The position numbers and the translations under genes are program-made. A DNA stretch of 64,000 nt. Source: UBA2256 sp964531105. GTDB taxonomy: Bacteria; Spirochaetota; Spirochaetia; Treponematales; Rectinemataceae. Below, in pieces: positions 1-8,097 of this stretch; the first letter of the stretch is position 1, and each line of letters begins with the position of its first letter. The notes beneath the pieces are model-generated. The model saw only the letters and a program-made list of their open reading frames with translations. It searched no databases and was not told the DNA's origin. The stretch spans positions 62,001 to 126,000 of the forward strand of contig CAZHFN010000001.1 in the NCBI GenBank assembly GCA_964531105.1, given 5' to 3'.

Positions 1-1114
1 CGAATACCCGTTCCGCAGAAGCGGCTGTCTGCTGGAGTACGTTGGAAATATTGGCAATCTGCGACATGGGATGAGTGAAAGATCGTATGTACTGGATAAA
101 GGCCTGCACATCGCCTAAGGTGATTGCCTTGGAAGCGGCGAGATATCCTCCTAAAATAGTAACGCCTACGTAGCCAAGATTCCCTACAAAATTCATAACC
201 GGCATCATTATTGAAGAAAGAAATTGGGATTTCCACGCAGAACTATAAAGCGTATCGTTAATCCTGTCGAAGACAGCCTGGTTTTTTACCTCTCCATTGA
301 AGGCTTTCACTACGCCATGGCTGGAAAAAATTTCCTCTATATGCCCGTTCACATGGCCTAGATACTCTTGCTGCCGACTGTAGTATTTTTGTGATTTTCC
401 CACCACGAATTTAATGATGCCCAGTGAAAGCGGAATGGTAATGAAAGCCACGGCGGTCATCTGCCAACTGATGCTGAGCATCATGATAAAGGCACCCAGG
501 ATGCCCACTACTGAAATGATCATCTGAGAGAGGCTCTGGTTCAGCGTCTGGTTAACCGTATCCACATCATTAGTCATTCTGGAAAGCACTTCGCCATGGC
601 TGGTCGCATCGAAATAGCGAAGAGGCATGCGGTTAATCTTGGCTTGGAGATCCTGCCTGAAACGCAGAGTGAGTTTTGCCGAAACCCCCGCCATAATCCA
701 GCCCTGTATATATGACAACAAAGCAGCTACTAGATAAAGTCCGAGGACGGTGCCGAGAATTGAGGACAGGGCACCAAAATCTATTCCAGGTCCACCCCTC
801 ATGCTCGACACCACTCCCTCCACCAGGGTAGTCGTCGCTCTTCCTAGAATTTTAGGTCCAAAAATTGAGAACACCGTCGATAAGGCGGCGAGCACGAGCA
901 CTATTCCAGCTTGGTACTTGTAGGCTCCCATATACCCCAGGAGTTTTTTCATCGTACCCTTGAAATCCTTGGGCTTTTCACCCTTGAGCATCGCGTGTGG
1001 TCCTCCGCGACCTATGGCGGCTCCAGGGCGTAATTGCCTAGACATGGAAGATCCAGCGCTTTTCTGATCTTGAAATGCAGCGGGAGTGCTTGGCTTCTTT
1101 TCAGCGGCGCTCAT
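1..1114 (-). CDS. ABC exporter half-transporter (TMD-NBD), 3' part missing
   Basis: Reading the minus strand from an ATG at 1114 gives an open frame of 371 codons that runs off the left edge. It begins MSAAEKKPSTPAAF and has a basic, Gly-rich start of about 55 residues. A type-I exporter membrane domain follows, including a segment with RYFDATSHGEVLSRMTNDVD, the usual intracellular coupling region of multidrug and lipid half-exporters. The nucleotide-binding domain lies outside the window. The start overlaps the stop of the preceding ABC gene by four bases (ATGA), so the two are translationally coupled and probably form a heterodimer. The substrate cannot be told from sequence. The family assignment is firm; multidrug export is only the usual role. 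Confidence 0.88.
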   Translation of the reverse strand, partial: MSAAEKKPSTPAAFQDQKSAGSSMSRQLRPGAAIGRGGPHAMLKGEKPKDFKGTMKKLLGYMGAYKYQAGIVLVLAALSTVFSIFGPKILGRATTTLVEGVVSSMRGGPGIDFGALSSILGTVLGLYLVAALLSYIQGWIMAGVSAKLTLRFRQDLQAKINRMPLRYFDATSHGEVLSRMTNDVDTVNQTLNQSLSQMIISVVGILGAFIMMLSISWQMTAVAFITIPLSLGIIKFVVGKSQKYYSRQQEYLGHVNGHIEEIFSSHGVVKAFNGEVKNQAVFDRINDTLYSSAWKSQFLSSIMMPVMNFVGNLGYVGVTILGGYLAASKAITLGDVQAFIQYIRSFTHPMSQIANISNVLQQTAASAERVF

Positions 1115-2856
1115 ACCAGTTCCTCCCTGCTAAGCTGGGATAGGGCAATATCCCTATAGACTTCGCAGCTCTCCATCAGTTCGGCATGGCGCCCCTTCCC
1201 TATCATTTTACCTTCGTCCAGAACAATGATCTGATCTGCTCCCCTGATGGCAGCTACCCTTTGGGTTACCAAAATGACCGTACTCGCAGTGAGCTTTTTT
1301 GCCAGCGCTGCTCGTAGTTTTCTATCGGTGGTAAAATCAAGGGCAGAAAAACTATCGTCAAAAATAAAGATGGGACCTTTTTTCATGAGCGCTCGGGCAA
1401 TTGTAAGACGCTGGCGTTGGCCGCCCGAAAGATTCGATCCGCCTTGAGAAACAGGGGCAGAAATTCCTTCCGACAGGGATTTGACGAAATCCTTAGCCTG
1501 GGCGATCTCCAGGGCAGAGTCTAAGTCATCGGGCATCGCATTTTCTTTCGCATAGCGCAAATTGCTCTCAATCGTACCTGAAAAAAGCGATGCTTTTTGT
1601 GGTACAAAGCCAATGAAATCGCGCAATGTCTTTTGCTTCACCGATCGGACATCCACTCCGTCGATGCTGACCGAGCCTGAGCTAACATCATAGAATCGTG
1701 GCACGAGGCTCACCAGCGTAGTCTTTCCCGCACCAGTGGTTCCCAATATCGCCGTTACCTGCCCCGGAAGGGCTGTAAAATCTATCTTATGTAAGACATC
1801 CTCGTTCGAACCGGGATAGCGGAAACTCACATTGTTAAAGCGCACAACGCCATGGACCTTTTCCGGAAAATCAGCAGGCTCGGGCGAATCAACGACACTG
1901 GTTTTAGTTGTCAGCACCTGATGGATCCTGTCCGCAGAGATAGATGCCCGGGGAATGATGATGAACATCATGGACATCATCATAAAGGAAAAGAATATCT
2001 GCATCGAATACTGCATGAAAGCCATCATGTCGCCAATTTGTATCTGGGTTTGAGCTATTTCCTTAGCTCCTACCCAAACTATGAGAATGGAAATTCCATT
2101 CATGATGAGGGTTATGAGGGGCATCATAAGCGCCATGATTCTGGAAACGAAAAGCATGGTTCCGGTGAGTTCGGAATTTACTTTACCGAAACGTTCCTCT
2201 TCTTTTTTTTCGGTGGCAAAGGCTCGGATCACCATCATGCCGGTAAGATTTTCCCGCAGCACCAAGTTGAGCTTGTCCACAAGCGCTTGGATTTTCTTGA
2301 ACCTAGGCAGGGCTATAGAGAAGGCCGCGAGTACGATCGCAAGAAGGATTCCCACCGCGAGGGCGATAATCCACCACATGGAAGAAGCCTTGGATGTAGC
2401 CCTGATTATTCCCCCAATTCCAATGATGGGAGCGAAAAACAACATCCTCATGGCCATGTTGCTGACCATTTGGATTTGGGTGATATCGTTGGTGGAACGG
2501 GTTATGAGAGATGCGGTGGAAAACTTGTCCATTTCGGCGGATGAAAAATCCTGCACCCTGGAAAAGACTTCTTTTCGCAAATCTCTGGCTACCCCGGCCG
2601 CGGTTCGCGAGCCGAAGTAGCCCACCGCGACAGTGGCAAGCACCGCGAGCAGGGTGAGGGCAAGCATTATACCGCCCATCTTGAGAATATAGGCCGTCTG
2701 CCCCTGCCCTTCTCCACCCTTCATAATGCCTATGTCCACTATCCTAGACATGTAATCGGGCAAAGCCAGCTCGGCGTTGGCTTGTATAAAGAGGAGAGCA
2801 AAGACAAGAAGAATGTTCCCCAGGTACGGTTTATAGTATTTAAGTATTTTGAGCAT
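1111..2856 (-). CDS. ABC exporter half-transporter with degenerate ATPase site
   Basis: A 581-residue half-exporter: membrane domain in about residues 1-310 and nucleotide-binding domain from about 340. Visible motifs are Walker A (GTTGAGKTT), signature LSGGQRQR and Walker B IFIFDDSFSALD. The residue after the Walker B Asp is Asp rather than the catalytic Glu, and the switch loop reads VTQRV with Gln in place of His. This double change is typical of the degenerate subunit of heterodimeric exporters such as TM287/288. The partner encoded at 1-1114 would then supply the consensus site; its nucleotide-binding domain is not visible here. It follows bcp after 8 bases and overlaps the next gene by four bases, so it is part of one operon. 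Confidence 0.93.
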   Translation of the reverse strand: MLKILKYYKPYLGNILLVFALLFIQANAELALPDYMSRIVDIGIMKGGEGQGQTAYILKMGGIMLALTLLAVLATVAVGYFGSRTAAGVARDLRKEVFSRVQDFSSAEMDKFSTASLITRSTNDITQIQMVSNMAMRMLFFAPIIGIGGIIRATSKASSMWWIIALAVGILLAIVLAAFSIALPRFKKIQALVDKLNLVLRENLTGMMVIRAFATEKKEEERFGKVNSELTGTMLFVSRIMALMMPLITLIMNGISILIVWVGAKEIAQTQIQIGDMMAFMQYSMQIFFSFMMMSMMFIIIPRASISADRIHQVLTTKTSVVDSPEPADFPEKVHGVVRFNNVSFRYPGSNEDVLHKIDFTALPGQVTAILGTTGAGKTTLVSLVPRFYDVSSGSVSIDGVDVRSVKQKTLRDFIGFVPQKASLFSGTIESNLRYAKENAMPDDLDSALEIAQAKDFVKSLSEGISAPVSQGGSNLSGGQRQRLTIARALMKKGPIFIFDDSFSALDFTTDRKLRAALAKKLTASTVILVTQRVAAIRGADQIIVLDEGKMIGKGRHAELMESCEVYRDIALSQLSREELV

Positions 2857-2864
2857 CGTTATGC

Positions 2865-3317
2865 CTAAAGGCCTTCCAGCACCTTGTCGGCATGCCCAGC
2901 GGGCGTGACCTTGGGAAATACCTTGACTACCGTACCCGTAGCGTCGATTACAAAGGTCGAGCGGATCACGCCCATTACTTTCTTGCCATACATGTTCTTT
3001 TCGCCATAAGCCCCATAGGCTTGCAGCGTGGCCTTTTCAGGATCGGACAGGAGGAGGAAAGAGAGAGAATGTTTGCGGCGGAACTTGTCGTGGGAAGCGC
3101 TGGAGTCGGGGCTAATCCCCACCACTTTTACGCCCTTAGCCGCAAACTCGGGTCCGCGGTCACGAAACTCACAGGCTTCGACCGTACAACCTGGAGTATC
3201 GTCCCGGGGGTAGAAATAGAGTACTAATGTGCTGCCTTTAAAATCGGCAAGAGTCCAAACCTTACTATCCGCGTCGGAGAGGGAAAAATCCGGGGCTTTA
3301 GCGCCGACCTCAATCAT
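2865..3317 (-). CDS. bcp: Thiol peroxidase Bcp (AhpC/TSA peroxiredoxin)
   Basis: A 150-residue cytosolic peroxiredoxin that reduces H2O2 and organic hydroperoxides using thioredoxin. The active-site block TPGCTVEACEFRD carries peroxidatic Cys44 and the nearby resolving Cys49 seen in the Bcp/PrxQ group, and the length is normal. Its ATG overlaps the stop of the upstream toxin gene by four bases (ATGA). The ABC exporter pair begins 8 bases after its end. Expression is therefore probably tied to the toxin-antitoxin promoter upstream. Confidence 0.95.
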   Translation of the reverse strand: MIEVGAKAPDFSLSDADSKVWTLADFKGSTLVLYFYPRDDTPGCTVEACEFRDRGPEFAAKGVKVVGISPDSSASHDKFRRKHSLSFLLLSDPEKATLQAYGAYGEKNMYGKKVMGVIRSTFVIDATGTVVKVFPKVTPAGHADKVLEGL

Positions 3318-3676
3318 AATGATTCTCCTTTAATATCAGTTTTTTCTAGCATCCTGGTCATTTGTTCACGAACCGCGCTCCGATCAACTATATCAAGATA
3401 ACCAATTTTTGCAGCTTCGATCGTTTCGATCGTAGCGATCTTAGCCGTACGAACTACCGATTCTGCTGATAAGCCAGCCAGGGCTATATCTGATATTGCC
3501 ACATCCCCTGGCCATCTCTGATTACGAGCGCTTGTAATCATCAGCACCCACACAAGGCCATGGCCGTCTTGCAGCGTACTTTCTCTTATAACCAGAACCG
3601 GTCTCCATTCTCGTACGGGACGATCGGCATAACGGAATGGAACTTTGACTATATCCCAGGTTTTAAAGTCCGGCAT
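3314..3676 (-). CDS. PemK/MazF-family toxin
   Basis: A predicted endoribonuclease toxin of 120 residues when started at the internal ATG (MPDFKTWDIVKVPF). An upstream ATG at 3721 would add 15 residues, but the shorter start overlaps the antitoxin stop by only 14 bases and matches the family N-terminus. Family features are the DIVKVPFRYADR beta-strand pair, the RPVLVI strand and the ITSARN segment that follows it in the PemK/MazF fold. It lies directly after an AbrB/MazE-like gene, the classical order antitoxin then toxin. Unusually, its stop overlaps the start of bcp. Family membership is likely; toxicity is inferred. Confidence 0.82.
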   Translation of the reverse strand: MPDFKTWDIVKVPFRYADRPVREWRPVLVIRESTLQDGHGLVWVLMITSARNQRWPGDVAISDIALAGLSAESVVRTAKIATIETIEAAKIGYLDIVDRSAVREQMTRMLEKTDIKGESL

Positions 3677-3878
3677 ACGCTTCCCTATCGGCTTCCGACG
3701 CCCACTCATCGAAGGTTGCAAAAGGATTTTCCGATAATCCTTTCTCTAGCCTTTTAATGATTACGCGATCTCCTTCGATTATATAGGCGATCTCGTCTCC
3801 CTCTCGCAGTTGAAGCGCTCTTCTTATGGCCTGGGGTATAGTCGTTTGGGCCTTGCTCGTCAGCTTGCTCGTAATCAT
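3663..3878 (-). CDS. AbrB/MazE-type antitoxin
   Basis: A 71-residue swapped-hairpin DNA-binding protein. Residues 1-45 contain the SpoVT/AbrB signature (LTSKAQTTIPQAIRRAL, then LREGDEIAYIIEGDRVIIK). The acidic C-terminal tail (TFDEWASEADREAY) is what such antitoxins use to wrap the toxin. A GGAGA Shine-Dalgarno lies 7 bases before the ATG. It is the first gene of the operon and would be expected to repress its own promoter at 3910-3938 together with the toxin. Confidence 0.87.
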   Translation of the reverse strand: MITSKLTSKAQTTIPQAIRRALQLREGDEIAYIIEGDRVIIKRLEKGLSENPFATFDEWASEADREAYAGL

Positions 3879-3909
3879 CGACCTATCTCCTGAAAACCTA
3901 GCTTATAGA

Positions 3910-3938
3910 AGTGTAAGAATTTTCCTTACCAAGGTCAA
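3910..3938 (-). promoter_or_regulatory. Promoter of the toxin-antitoxin/bcp/ABC operon
   Basis: On the minus strand TTGACC (plus 3933-3938) and TACACT (plus 3910-3915) are separated by 17 bases, a good sigma-70-type match. It lies about 30 bases upstream of the antitoxin Shine-Dalgarno. Confidence 0.6.
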
Positions 3939-3975
3939 CGTTGAAACGAGCTCTAAAAGAACCTATTTGTCCTGC

Positions 3976-4005
3976 TTGACACATTCCATATTAGTTACAT
4001 ATTAT
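3976..4005 (+). promoter_or_regulatory. Promoter of the small membrane protein/PaaX-like operon
   Basis: A perfect -35 TTGACA (3976-3981) and TATTAT (4000-4005) with 18 bases between, 38 bases upstream of the ATG at 4044. It is divergent from the toxin-antitoxin promoter. Confidence 0.68.
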
Positions 4006-4029
4006 GAATACATTGTTATTATACGTAAC
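3994..4029 (+). promoter_or_regulatory. Near-palindromic operator candidate over the -10 box
   Basis: Arms GTTACATATTAT (3994-4005) and ATTATACGTAAC (4018-4029) are complementary at 10 of 12 positions, around a 12-base centre. The left arm covers the -10 box and the whole element covers the expected transcription start. It therefore looks like a repressor site, possibly for the PaaX-like protein encoded by the second gene of this operon. No T-run follows, so it is not a terminator. Confidence 0.5.
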
Positions 4030-4043
4030 AAAAGGAGTGTGCT

Positions 4044-4286
4044 ATGACCAAGTTCAATTTCAATCTCGGAAGCTTCGTCGTCAATCTGACTATTGGATGG
4101 TTTCTCATGTCCTTCATCCAGGCGGCAGTCCGCGCCTTAGGCACCGGGGTTCGCGGCGACATAATCCCGCGGTTCAAGACTATCGCGTTTTTTCATGACA
4201 AGCCCGCGGGCTGGCTCAATATCGCGATAATGGCGGGAATCTGGATTGTCACCACGACCCTTTATTTTACCCTCAAGCGAAGGTAA
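4044..4286 (+). CDS. Small two-helix membrane protein, unknown function
   Basis: An 80-residue protein that I do not recognise. Two hydrophobic segments (about residues 11-30 and 57-75) flank a polar loop with Arg and Asp, and the C-terminus is basic (TLKRR). A strong AAAGGAG Shine-Dalgarno lies 6 bases before the ATG, and a good promoter lies upstream, so it is a real gene rather than a chance frame. It ends 10 bases before the PaaX-like regulator gene and is probably co-transcribed with it, which makes it a candidate target of that regulator. Confidence 0.72.
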   Translation: MTKFNFNLGSFVVNLTIGWFLMSFIQAAVRALGTGVRGDIIPRFKTIAFFHDKPAGWLNIAIMAGIWIVTTTLYFTLKRR

Positions 4287-4296
4287 GACTTACTAC

Positions 4297-5136
4297 ATGG
4301 CTAAAAGTCCCGCTTTCATGGCCGCTTTCCCGCTCAGCGCGAAGGCGACGATTCATACACCCTTGGTGTTTCGCGCCGGGCTTTTCTCGGGCGAGGACCT
4401 GCCCTGGCCTTCGCTGGAAGGCATTCGAGACTTTGCGCGCTTCGCAGGGATCGAGGACGGGACAATCCGCACCGCCCTTTCCAGGGCAAAACAGGAAGGC
4501 TCGGTAATCGCCCAAAAGGATGGGAGCAGGCATACCCGCTATCAGCTGGCGCCAGCGACCTTTGCCAGAGGGCTTGCCCAGGTACGCGCGGACCAGCGGC
4601 CCGAGGGTTTCTTGTTAGCGGTTTTTTCGTTTTCGACGCCCGAGCAGGAAGAACGCTCGTCTTTGCGTGCCCTTCTCAAGTCCTACGGATTCCGTAAGCT
4701 CGCCCAGAACACCTATATCCACGGGCGAATCGAAACGGAAAGTCTGATGGCGGCGGTACGCGGCCTTGGCCTGGAGAAGAATTTTTTCCTATTCACATGT
4801 CCGGATATTGAGGATGAAAGCCTCGTTAGTCGGGTGCTCTCGCTGTTCGACCTGGATTCCCGGCAGAAAGAACTGCGTGAATATCTTAAGCTTCTCAAGG
4901 ACTTCCTGCCCGAAGAGCTGGCGCACCAGGCGAATGCTGGCAACGAATTTGCGCGGCGCTTGCTCTACGTGGCTGCGGTTCATTGGGAGCGTGTTGAGGC
5001 AAGCGAGCCGCCCATCCCTTCACGACATCTTCCGGTCGGCTATGCGTATGGAGAAATCCAGGCTTTCTACGGGCACAGGCTCCAAGAGGGGCGCACCGCG
5101 ATGCTTGAATATTTTTCTAAGGTTTTCAGAACCTGA
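4297..5136 (+). CDS. PaaX-family transcriptional regulator
   Basis: A 279-residue protein when started at ATG 4297, just after the preceding stop; an upstream ATG at 4246 lies inside the previous gene. The N-terminal 95 residues resemble the winged-helix domain of PaaX (IEDGTIRTALSRAKQEGSVI, then a short basic wing ending YQLAP). The central part resembles the ferredoxin-like PaaX domain, and the C-terminal helical part matches the family length. PaaX repressors usually respond to acyl-CoA effectors such as phenylacetyl-CoA, but no phenylacetate genes are present here, so the effector is unknown. Self-regulation through the palindrome at 3994-4029 is plausible. Confidence 0.7.
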   Translation: MAKSPAFMAAFPLSAKATIHTPLVFRAGLFSGEDLPWPSLEGIRDFARFAGIEDGTIRTALSRAKQEGSVIAQKDGSRHTRYQLAPATFARGLAQVRADQRPEGFLLAVFSFSTPEQEERSSLRALLKSYGFRKLAQNTYIHGRIETESLMAAVRGLGLEKNFFLFTCPDIEDESLVSRVLSLFDLDSRQKELREYLKLLKDFLPEELAHQANAGNEFARRLLYVAAVHWERVEASEPPIPSRHLPVGYAYGEIQAFYGHRLQEGRTAMLEYFSKVFRT

Positions 5137-5182
5137 TGGAACCATTTTTAAAAGTCTTTTACCTTTTGAAAGTGGCTTTGTA

Positions 5183-5225
5183 GTTTCGTCAATTTTTATG
5201 CCATAGGTATGAAAATTGACGAAAC
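5183..5225. repeat. Inverted repeat 1 upstream of aspS
   Basis: Perfect 14-base arms GTTTCGTCAATTTT (5183-5196) and AAAATTGACGAAAC (5212-5225) around a 15-base loop. No T-run follows on the plus strand, so it is not a standard terminator of the PaaX-like gene. Confidence 0.8.
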
Positions 5226-5243
5226 GTACGCATCATAAAGGTA

Positions 5244-5277
5244 GCTTTTGCAAAACTCGTCAGACTTTTGCAAAAGC
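5244..5277. repeat. Inverted repeat 2 upstream of aspS
   Basis: Perfect 12-base arms GCTTTTGCAAAA (5244-5255) and TTTTGCAAAAGC (5266-5277) with a 10-base spacer. Each arm also contains the self-complementary decamer TTTTGCAAAA, so it could act as two tandem protein sites or as one hairpin. Confidence 0.8.
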
Positions 5278-5292
5278 CTCGATGATCATGGC

Positions 5293-5320
5293 AAAATTCC
5301 TGACATCCTGTCAAAATTTT
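5293..5320. repeat. Inverted repeat 3 upstream of aspS
   Basis: TGACA (5301-5305) and TGTCA (5309-5313) pair around TCC. They are extended by AAAATT (5293-5298) and AATTTT (5315-5320) with a small bulge. It shares the GTCA...TTTT theme with the two repeats upstream. Confidence 0.65.
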
Positions 5321-5372
5321 TACAAACTTCAGCGAACGCCATAGCGCAGTGCCGCCGGCAGGCCCTCCTACC

Positions 5373-5401
5373 TTGTCCACCCAGGCCTGGATGGATACAA
5401 T
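5373..5401 (+). promoter_or_regulatory. aspS promoter, very close to the start codon
   Basis: TTGTCC (5373-5378) and TACAAT (5396-5401) are spaced 17 bases apart. Only 8 bases separate the -10 box from the aspS ATG at 5410, so transcription would start within a base or two of the start codon. Confidence 0.55.
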
Positions 5402-5409
5402 ACGCGATC

Positions 5410-7218
5410 ATGGAATATTCCAAGCGCACGGTCACCTGTGGCCAGTTAAGAGCAGCTGATATAGGCAATTCTGTCGTCCTCAACGGTTGGGTTCATCGCA
5501 AAAGAGACCACGGAGGCATTTCCTTCATCAACCTGAGGGATCGCTACGGCATAACCCAGGTGGTGGTGGACGCCGATTCCCCCGCAGCCCTTCTAGCGAC
5601 GACGGCGGAACTTAAAAACGAGTACTGCGTGGCGGTTAAAGGTCGCGTACGCGGCAGGCCGGAATCCATGGTCAATCCCGATATGGACACCGGAGCCATC
5701 GAGGTGGTTTGCCAGGATATTGTCATCCTATCCAAGTGCGAGGTTCTGCCCTTCCAGATAGACGAGCAGAGTGATGCCAAGGAAGATACCCGCCTGGCCT
5801 ACCGCTATCTGGACCTGCGCTCGGCTTCAATGCAACGCAAGCTGCGGCTTCGCCACGAGGCGGCCTTTGCGGTACGGGAATATATGGTCAGCCAGGGTTT
5901 CTACGAGATAGAAACCCCCACCTTCATACGATCCACCCCCGAAGGCGCCCGGGACTATCTTGTTCCCTCCAGGCTCTACCCGGGCAAATTCTACGCACTT
6001 CCTCAGTCGCCACAGCTTTACAAGCAGATTCTCATGGTGTCGGGCTTCGATAAATATTTCCAGCTAGCCCGCTGCTACCGCGACGAGGATGCCCGGGGCG
6101 ACAGGCAGCCGGAATTTACCCAGATCGATATCGAAATGTCCTTCGTAAAGCGGGACGATGTTTTGGAAATGTGTGAAGGCCTCATGGGCCATGTATTTAA
6201 AAAGGCCTTGCGAATAACTTTGCCCGAGCACTTTACACGCCTCTCCTACGACGAGGCCATGGATCTCTATGGTAGCGACAAGCCTGACCTCCGCTTTGGC
6301 ATGGCCATGCAGGATTTCAAGCCTTACGTCGAAGCCTGCACCTTCCAGGCCTTCAAGGACGCGCTCGCAGCCGGCGGTACGGTCAAAGCCCTGGTAGTGC
6401 CCGGTAAGGCCGACTATTCCCGCAAACAGATCGAGGAACTGGAAGCCCAGGCCAAGATCTATAAGGCTAAGGGTATGGCCTGGATGAAGGTCGCCAAGGC
6501 CGCAGAGGGCTCTGCAGCCGCCGCCGAGGGAGTAGCCGCCCTGGAAGGTGGCGCGTCCAAATTCTTTGCCGGCAACGCCGCCGCAGTAGTGGCTGGCTTA
6601 GGCGCCAAACCGGGGGACTTGATCCTCATGGTAGCCGACGCTAAGGCCAAGATCGCTTGTACCTCGCTGGGCGCGGTGAGGAGCAAGCTGGGCAAGGACC
6701 TGGGCCTCTTGAATCCCAATGAGTTCAAATTCGCCTGGATCGTGGACTTTCCCATGTTCGAATACAACGAGGAAGAAGGCCGCTGGGAAGCAGCTCACCA
6801 CATGTTCACCATGCCTCAGGAAAAGTACCACCCCACCCTGGAATCCGATCCCGGCTCGGTAAAGGGCGACCTCTACGACCTGGTATTGAATGGTTACGAG
6901 CTGGCTTCGGGCTCTATCCGAATCCACGACCCTGAACTTCAACGCAGAATTTTCAAGGTTGTCGGATTCAGCGAAGAAGAAGCACAGCGCAAATTTGGCT
7001 TTTTGGTGGAAGCCTTCAAGTACGGCCCCCCGCCCCACGGCGGCATAGCCCCGGGATTCGACCGCCTGGTCATGCTCATGGCAGGCGAAACCTCCATCAA
7101 AGAGGTCATCGCCTTCCCCAAGAACAGCTTCGCGGTAAGCCCCATGGACCAGAGCCCCAACGAGGTAGATGAAAAGCAGCTAAAGGAAGTTCACATAAGG
7201 ATCGTCCCAAAAGAATAA
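5410..7218 (+). CDS. aspS: Aspartyl-tRNA synthetase
   Basis: A class IIb synthetase of 602 residues that charges tRNA-Asp. It has the N-terminal OB fold (VVLNGWVHRKRDHGGISFI), class II motif 2 (CYRDEDARGDRQPEFTQIDI), the bacterial GAD insertion in the middle, and motif 3 (GIAPGFDRLVMLMAG). The frame is open to 5248, but homology begins at ATG 5410 (MEYSKRTVTCGQL), which also fits the promoter position. No Shine-Dalgarno is visible, so the mRNA may be leaderless. A strong terminator follows. Whether it is discriminating or non-discriminating for Asn cannot be told here. Confidence 0.97.
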   Translation: MEYSKRTVTCGQLRAADIGNSVVLNGWVHRKRDHGGISFINLRDRYGITQVVVDADSPAALLATTAELKNEYCVAVKGRVRGRPESMVNPDMDTGAIEVVCQDIVILSKCEVLPFQIDEQSDAKEDTRLAYRYLDLRSASMQRKLRLRHEAAFAVREYMVSQGFYEIETPTFIRSTPEGARDYLVPSRLYPGKFYALPQSPQLYKQILMVSGFDKYFQLARCYRDEDARGDRQPEFTQIDIEMSFVKRDDVLEMCEGLMGHVFKKALRITLPEHFTRLSYDEAMDLYGSDKPDLRFGMAMQDFKPYVEACTFQAFKDALAAGGTVKALVVPGKADYSRKQIEELEAQAKIYKAKGMAWMKVAKAAEGSAAAAEGVAALEGGASKFFAGNAAAVVAGLGAKPGDLILMVADAKAKIACTSLGAVRSKLGKDLGLLNPNEFKFAWIVDFPMFEYNEEEGRWEAAHHMFTMPQEKYHPTLESDPGSVKGDLYDLVLNGYELASGSIRIHDPELQRRIFKVVGFSEEEAQRKFGFLVEAFKYGPPPHGGIAPGFDRLVMLMAGETSIKEVIAFPKNSFAVSPMDQSPNEVDEKQLKEVHIRIVPKE

Positions 7219-7239
7219 GCTTCAGGCTGTCGATATGAA

Positions 7240-7276
7240 AAGGGCTGTCCGCAGAATGTGGACAGCCCTTTTTTTA
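7240..7276 (+). terminator. Rho-independent terminator of aspS
   Basis: Arms AAGGGCTGTCC (7240-7250) and GGACAGCCCTT pair perfectly and are followed by a run of seven T. Confidence 0.93.
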
Positions 7277-7311
7277 TTGGGTACTACGCTAGGGTACGAC
7301 GCTGTGGTGGA

Positions 7312-8097
7312 TCAACCGTAGCTATGCAGTCCTGGCAGAAGATAATTGACTCCGAAAAAGGTGAATACCGTACAAAGAAATCCTACAACAGCAATCCATG
7401 ATGCAGTGGAATTCTTCTTTTTCATAATAAGTCGAACATGCAGGTACAGGGTGTAGACCAGCCATGTTATAAGCGCCCAGGTTTCCTTGGGATCCCAGCT
7501 CCACCACCGCCCCCAGGCTTGCTCAGCCCAGATGGCGCCGAATATGAGGGCGCCGGCGGTAAAAATGGGGTACCCAACCGCCACGGCCGTGTAGGTGATC
7601 CTATCGAAATTGAGCTTCTTTTTTTCATCCCTGGTGAGCAAAAACGCCAGGGAGGCCACGAAAGAAATCACAAAAAAGGCCTCGCCCACAAAGGAAAGGG
7701 CGACATGGATAACCAGCCACATGGAACGCAGGGCTGGAATGGGAGGAAGGGCTTCCTTGGGCAAAAGGGGCGAGGAGGCGATGGCTGCCATCACCAGGGC
7801 AGTAATAGTCGCGCCAAATCCCAGTATTTTGGAATAATGAATTTTCTTCTGATAACGATAGGCGATATCAAGAATCATGATGAACGCCGAATAAAAGATA
7901 AGTGATTCGTAGGTGCTTGTCAGGGCGATAAAGCCTATTTTCAAGCTCCGGCTTACCGTAACGCTTAAAAAAGCCAGCGCGGACGCAGCCATGAGCCAGG
8001 GGCTTATGGAATCTTTTCTATCGTCCTTGCGGAACAGCGAAATCACCTGCAGCACCGCGGCGGCGATGAGGAGAATAAAACCTAGTGTTGCGATCAT
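7312..8097 (-). CDS. ccsA: Cytochrome c maturation protein CcsA (system II)
   Basis: A 261-residue multi-spanning membrane protein with the Trp-rich haem-handling signature AWGRWWSWDPKETWALITW typical of the CcsA/CcmC/CcmF superfamily. Conserved histidines lie in neighbouring helices (for example MWLVIHVALSFVGE). Together with ResB it would export haem and attach it to CXXCH motifs outside the cytoplasmic membrane. It overlaps resB by four bases (ATGA). The obvious client is the 11-haem cytochrome encoded divergently just upstream of resB. Confidence 0.93.
   Translation of the reverse strand: MIATLGFILLIAAAVLQVISLFRKDDRKDSISPWLMAASALAFLSVTVSRSLKIGFIALTSTYESLIFYSAFIMILDIAYRYQKKIHYSKILGFGATITALVMAAIASSPLLPKEALPPIPALRSMWLVIHVALSFVGEAFFVISFVASLAFLLTRDEKKKLNFDRITYTAVAVGYPIFTAGALIFGAIWAEQAWGRWWSWDPKETWALITWLVYTLYLHVRLIMKKKNSTASWIAVVGFLCTVFTFFGVNYLLPGLHSYG

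Noticed and set aside
5183..5320. Intrinsic terminators of the PaaX-like gene
   Set aside because: The hairpins lack following T-runs and the second and third are too far from the stop codon.
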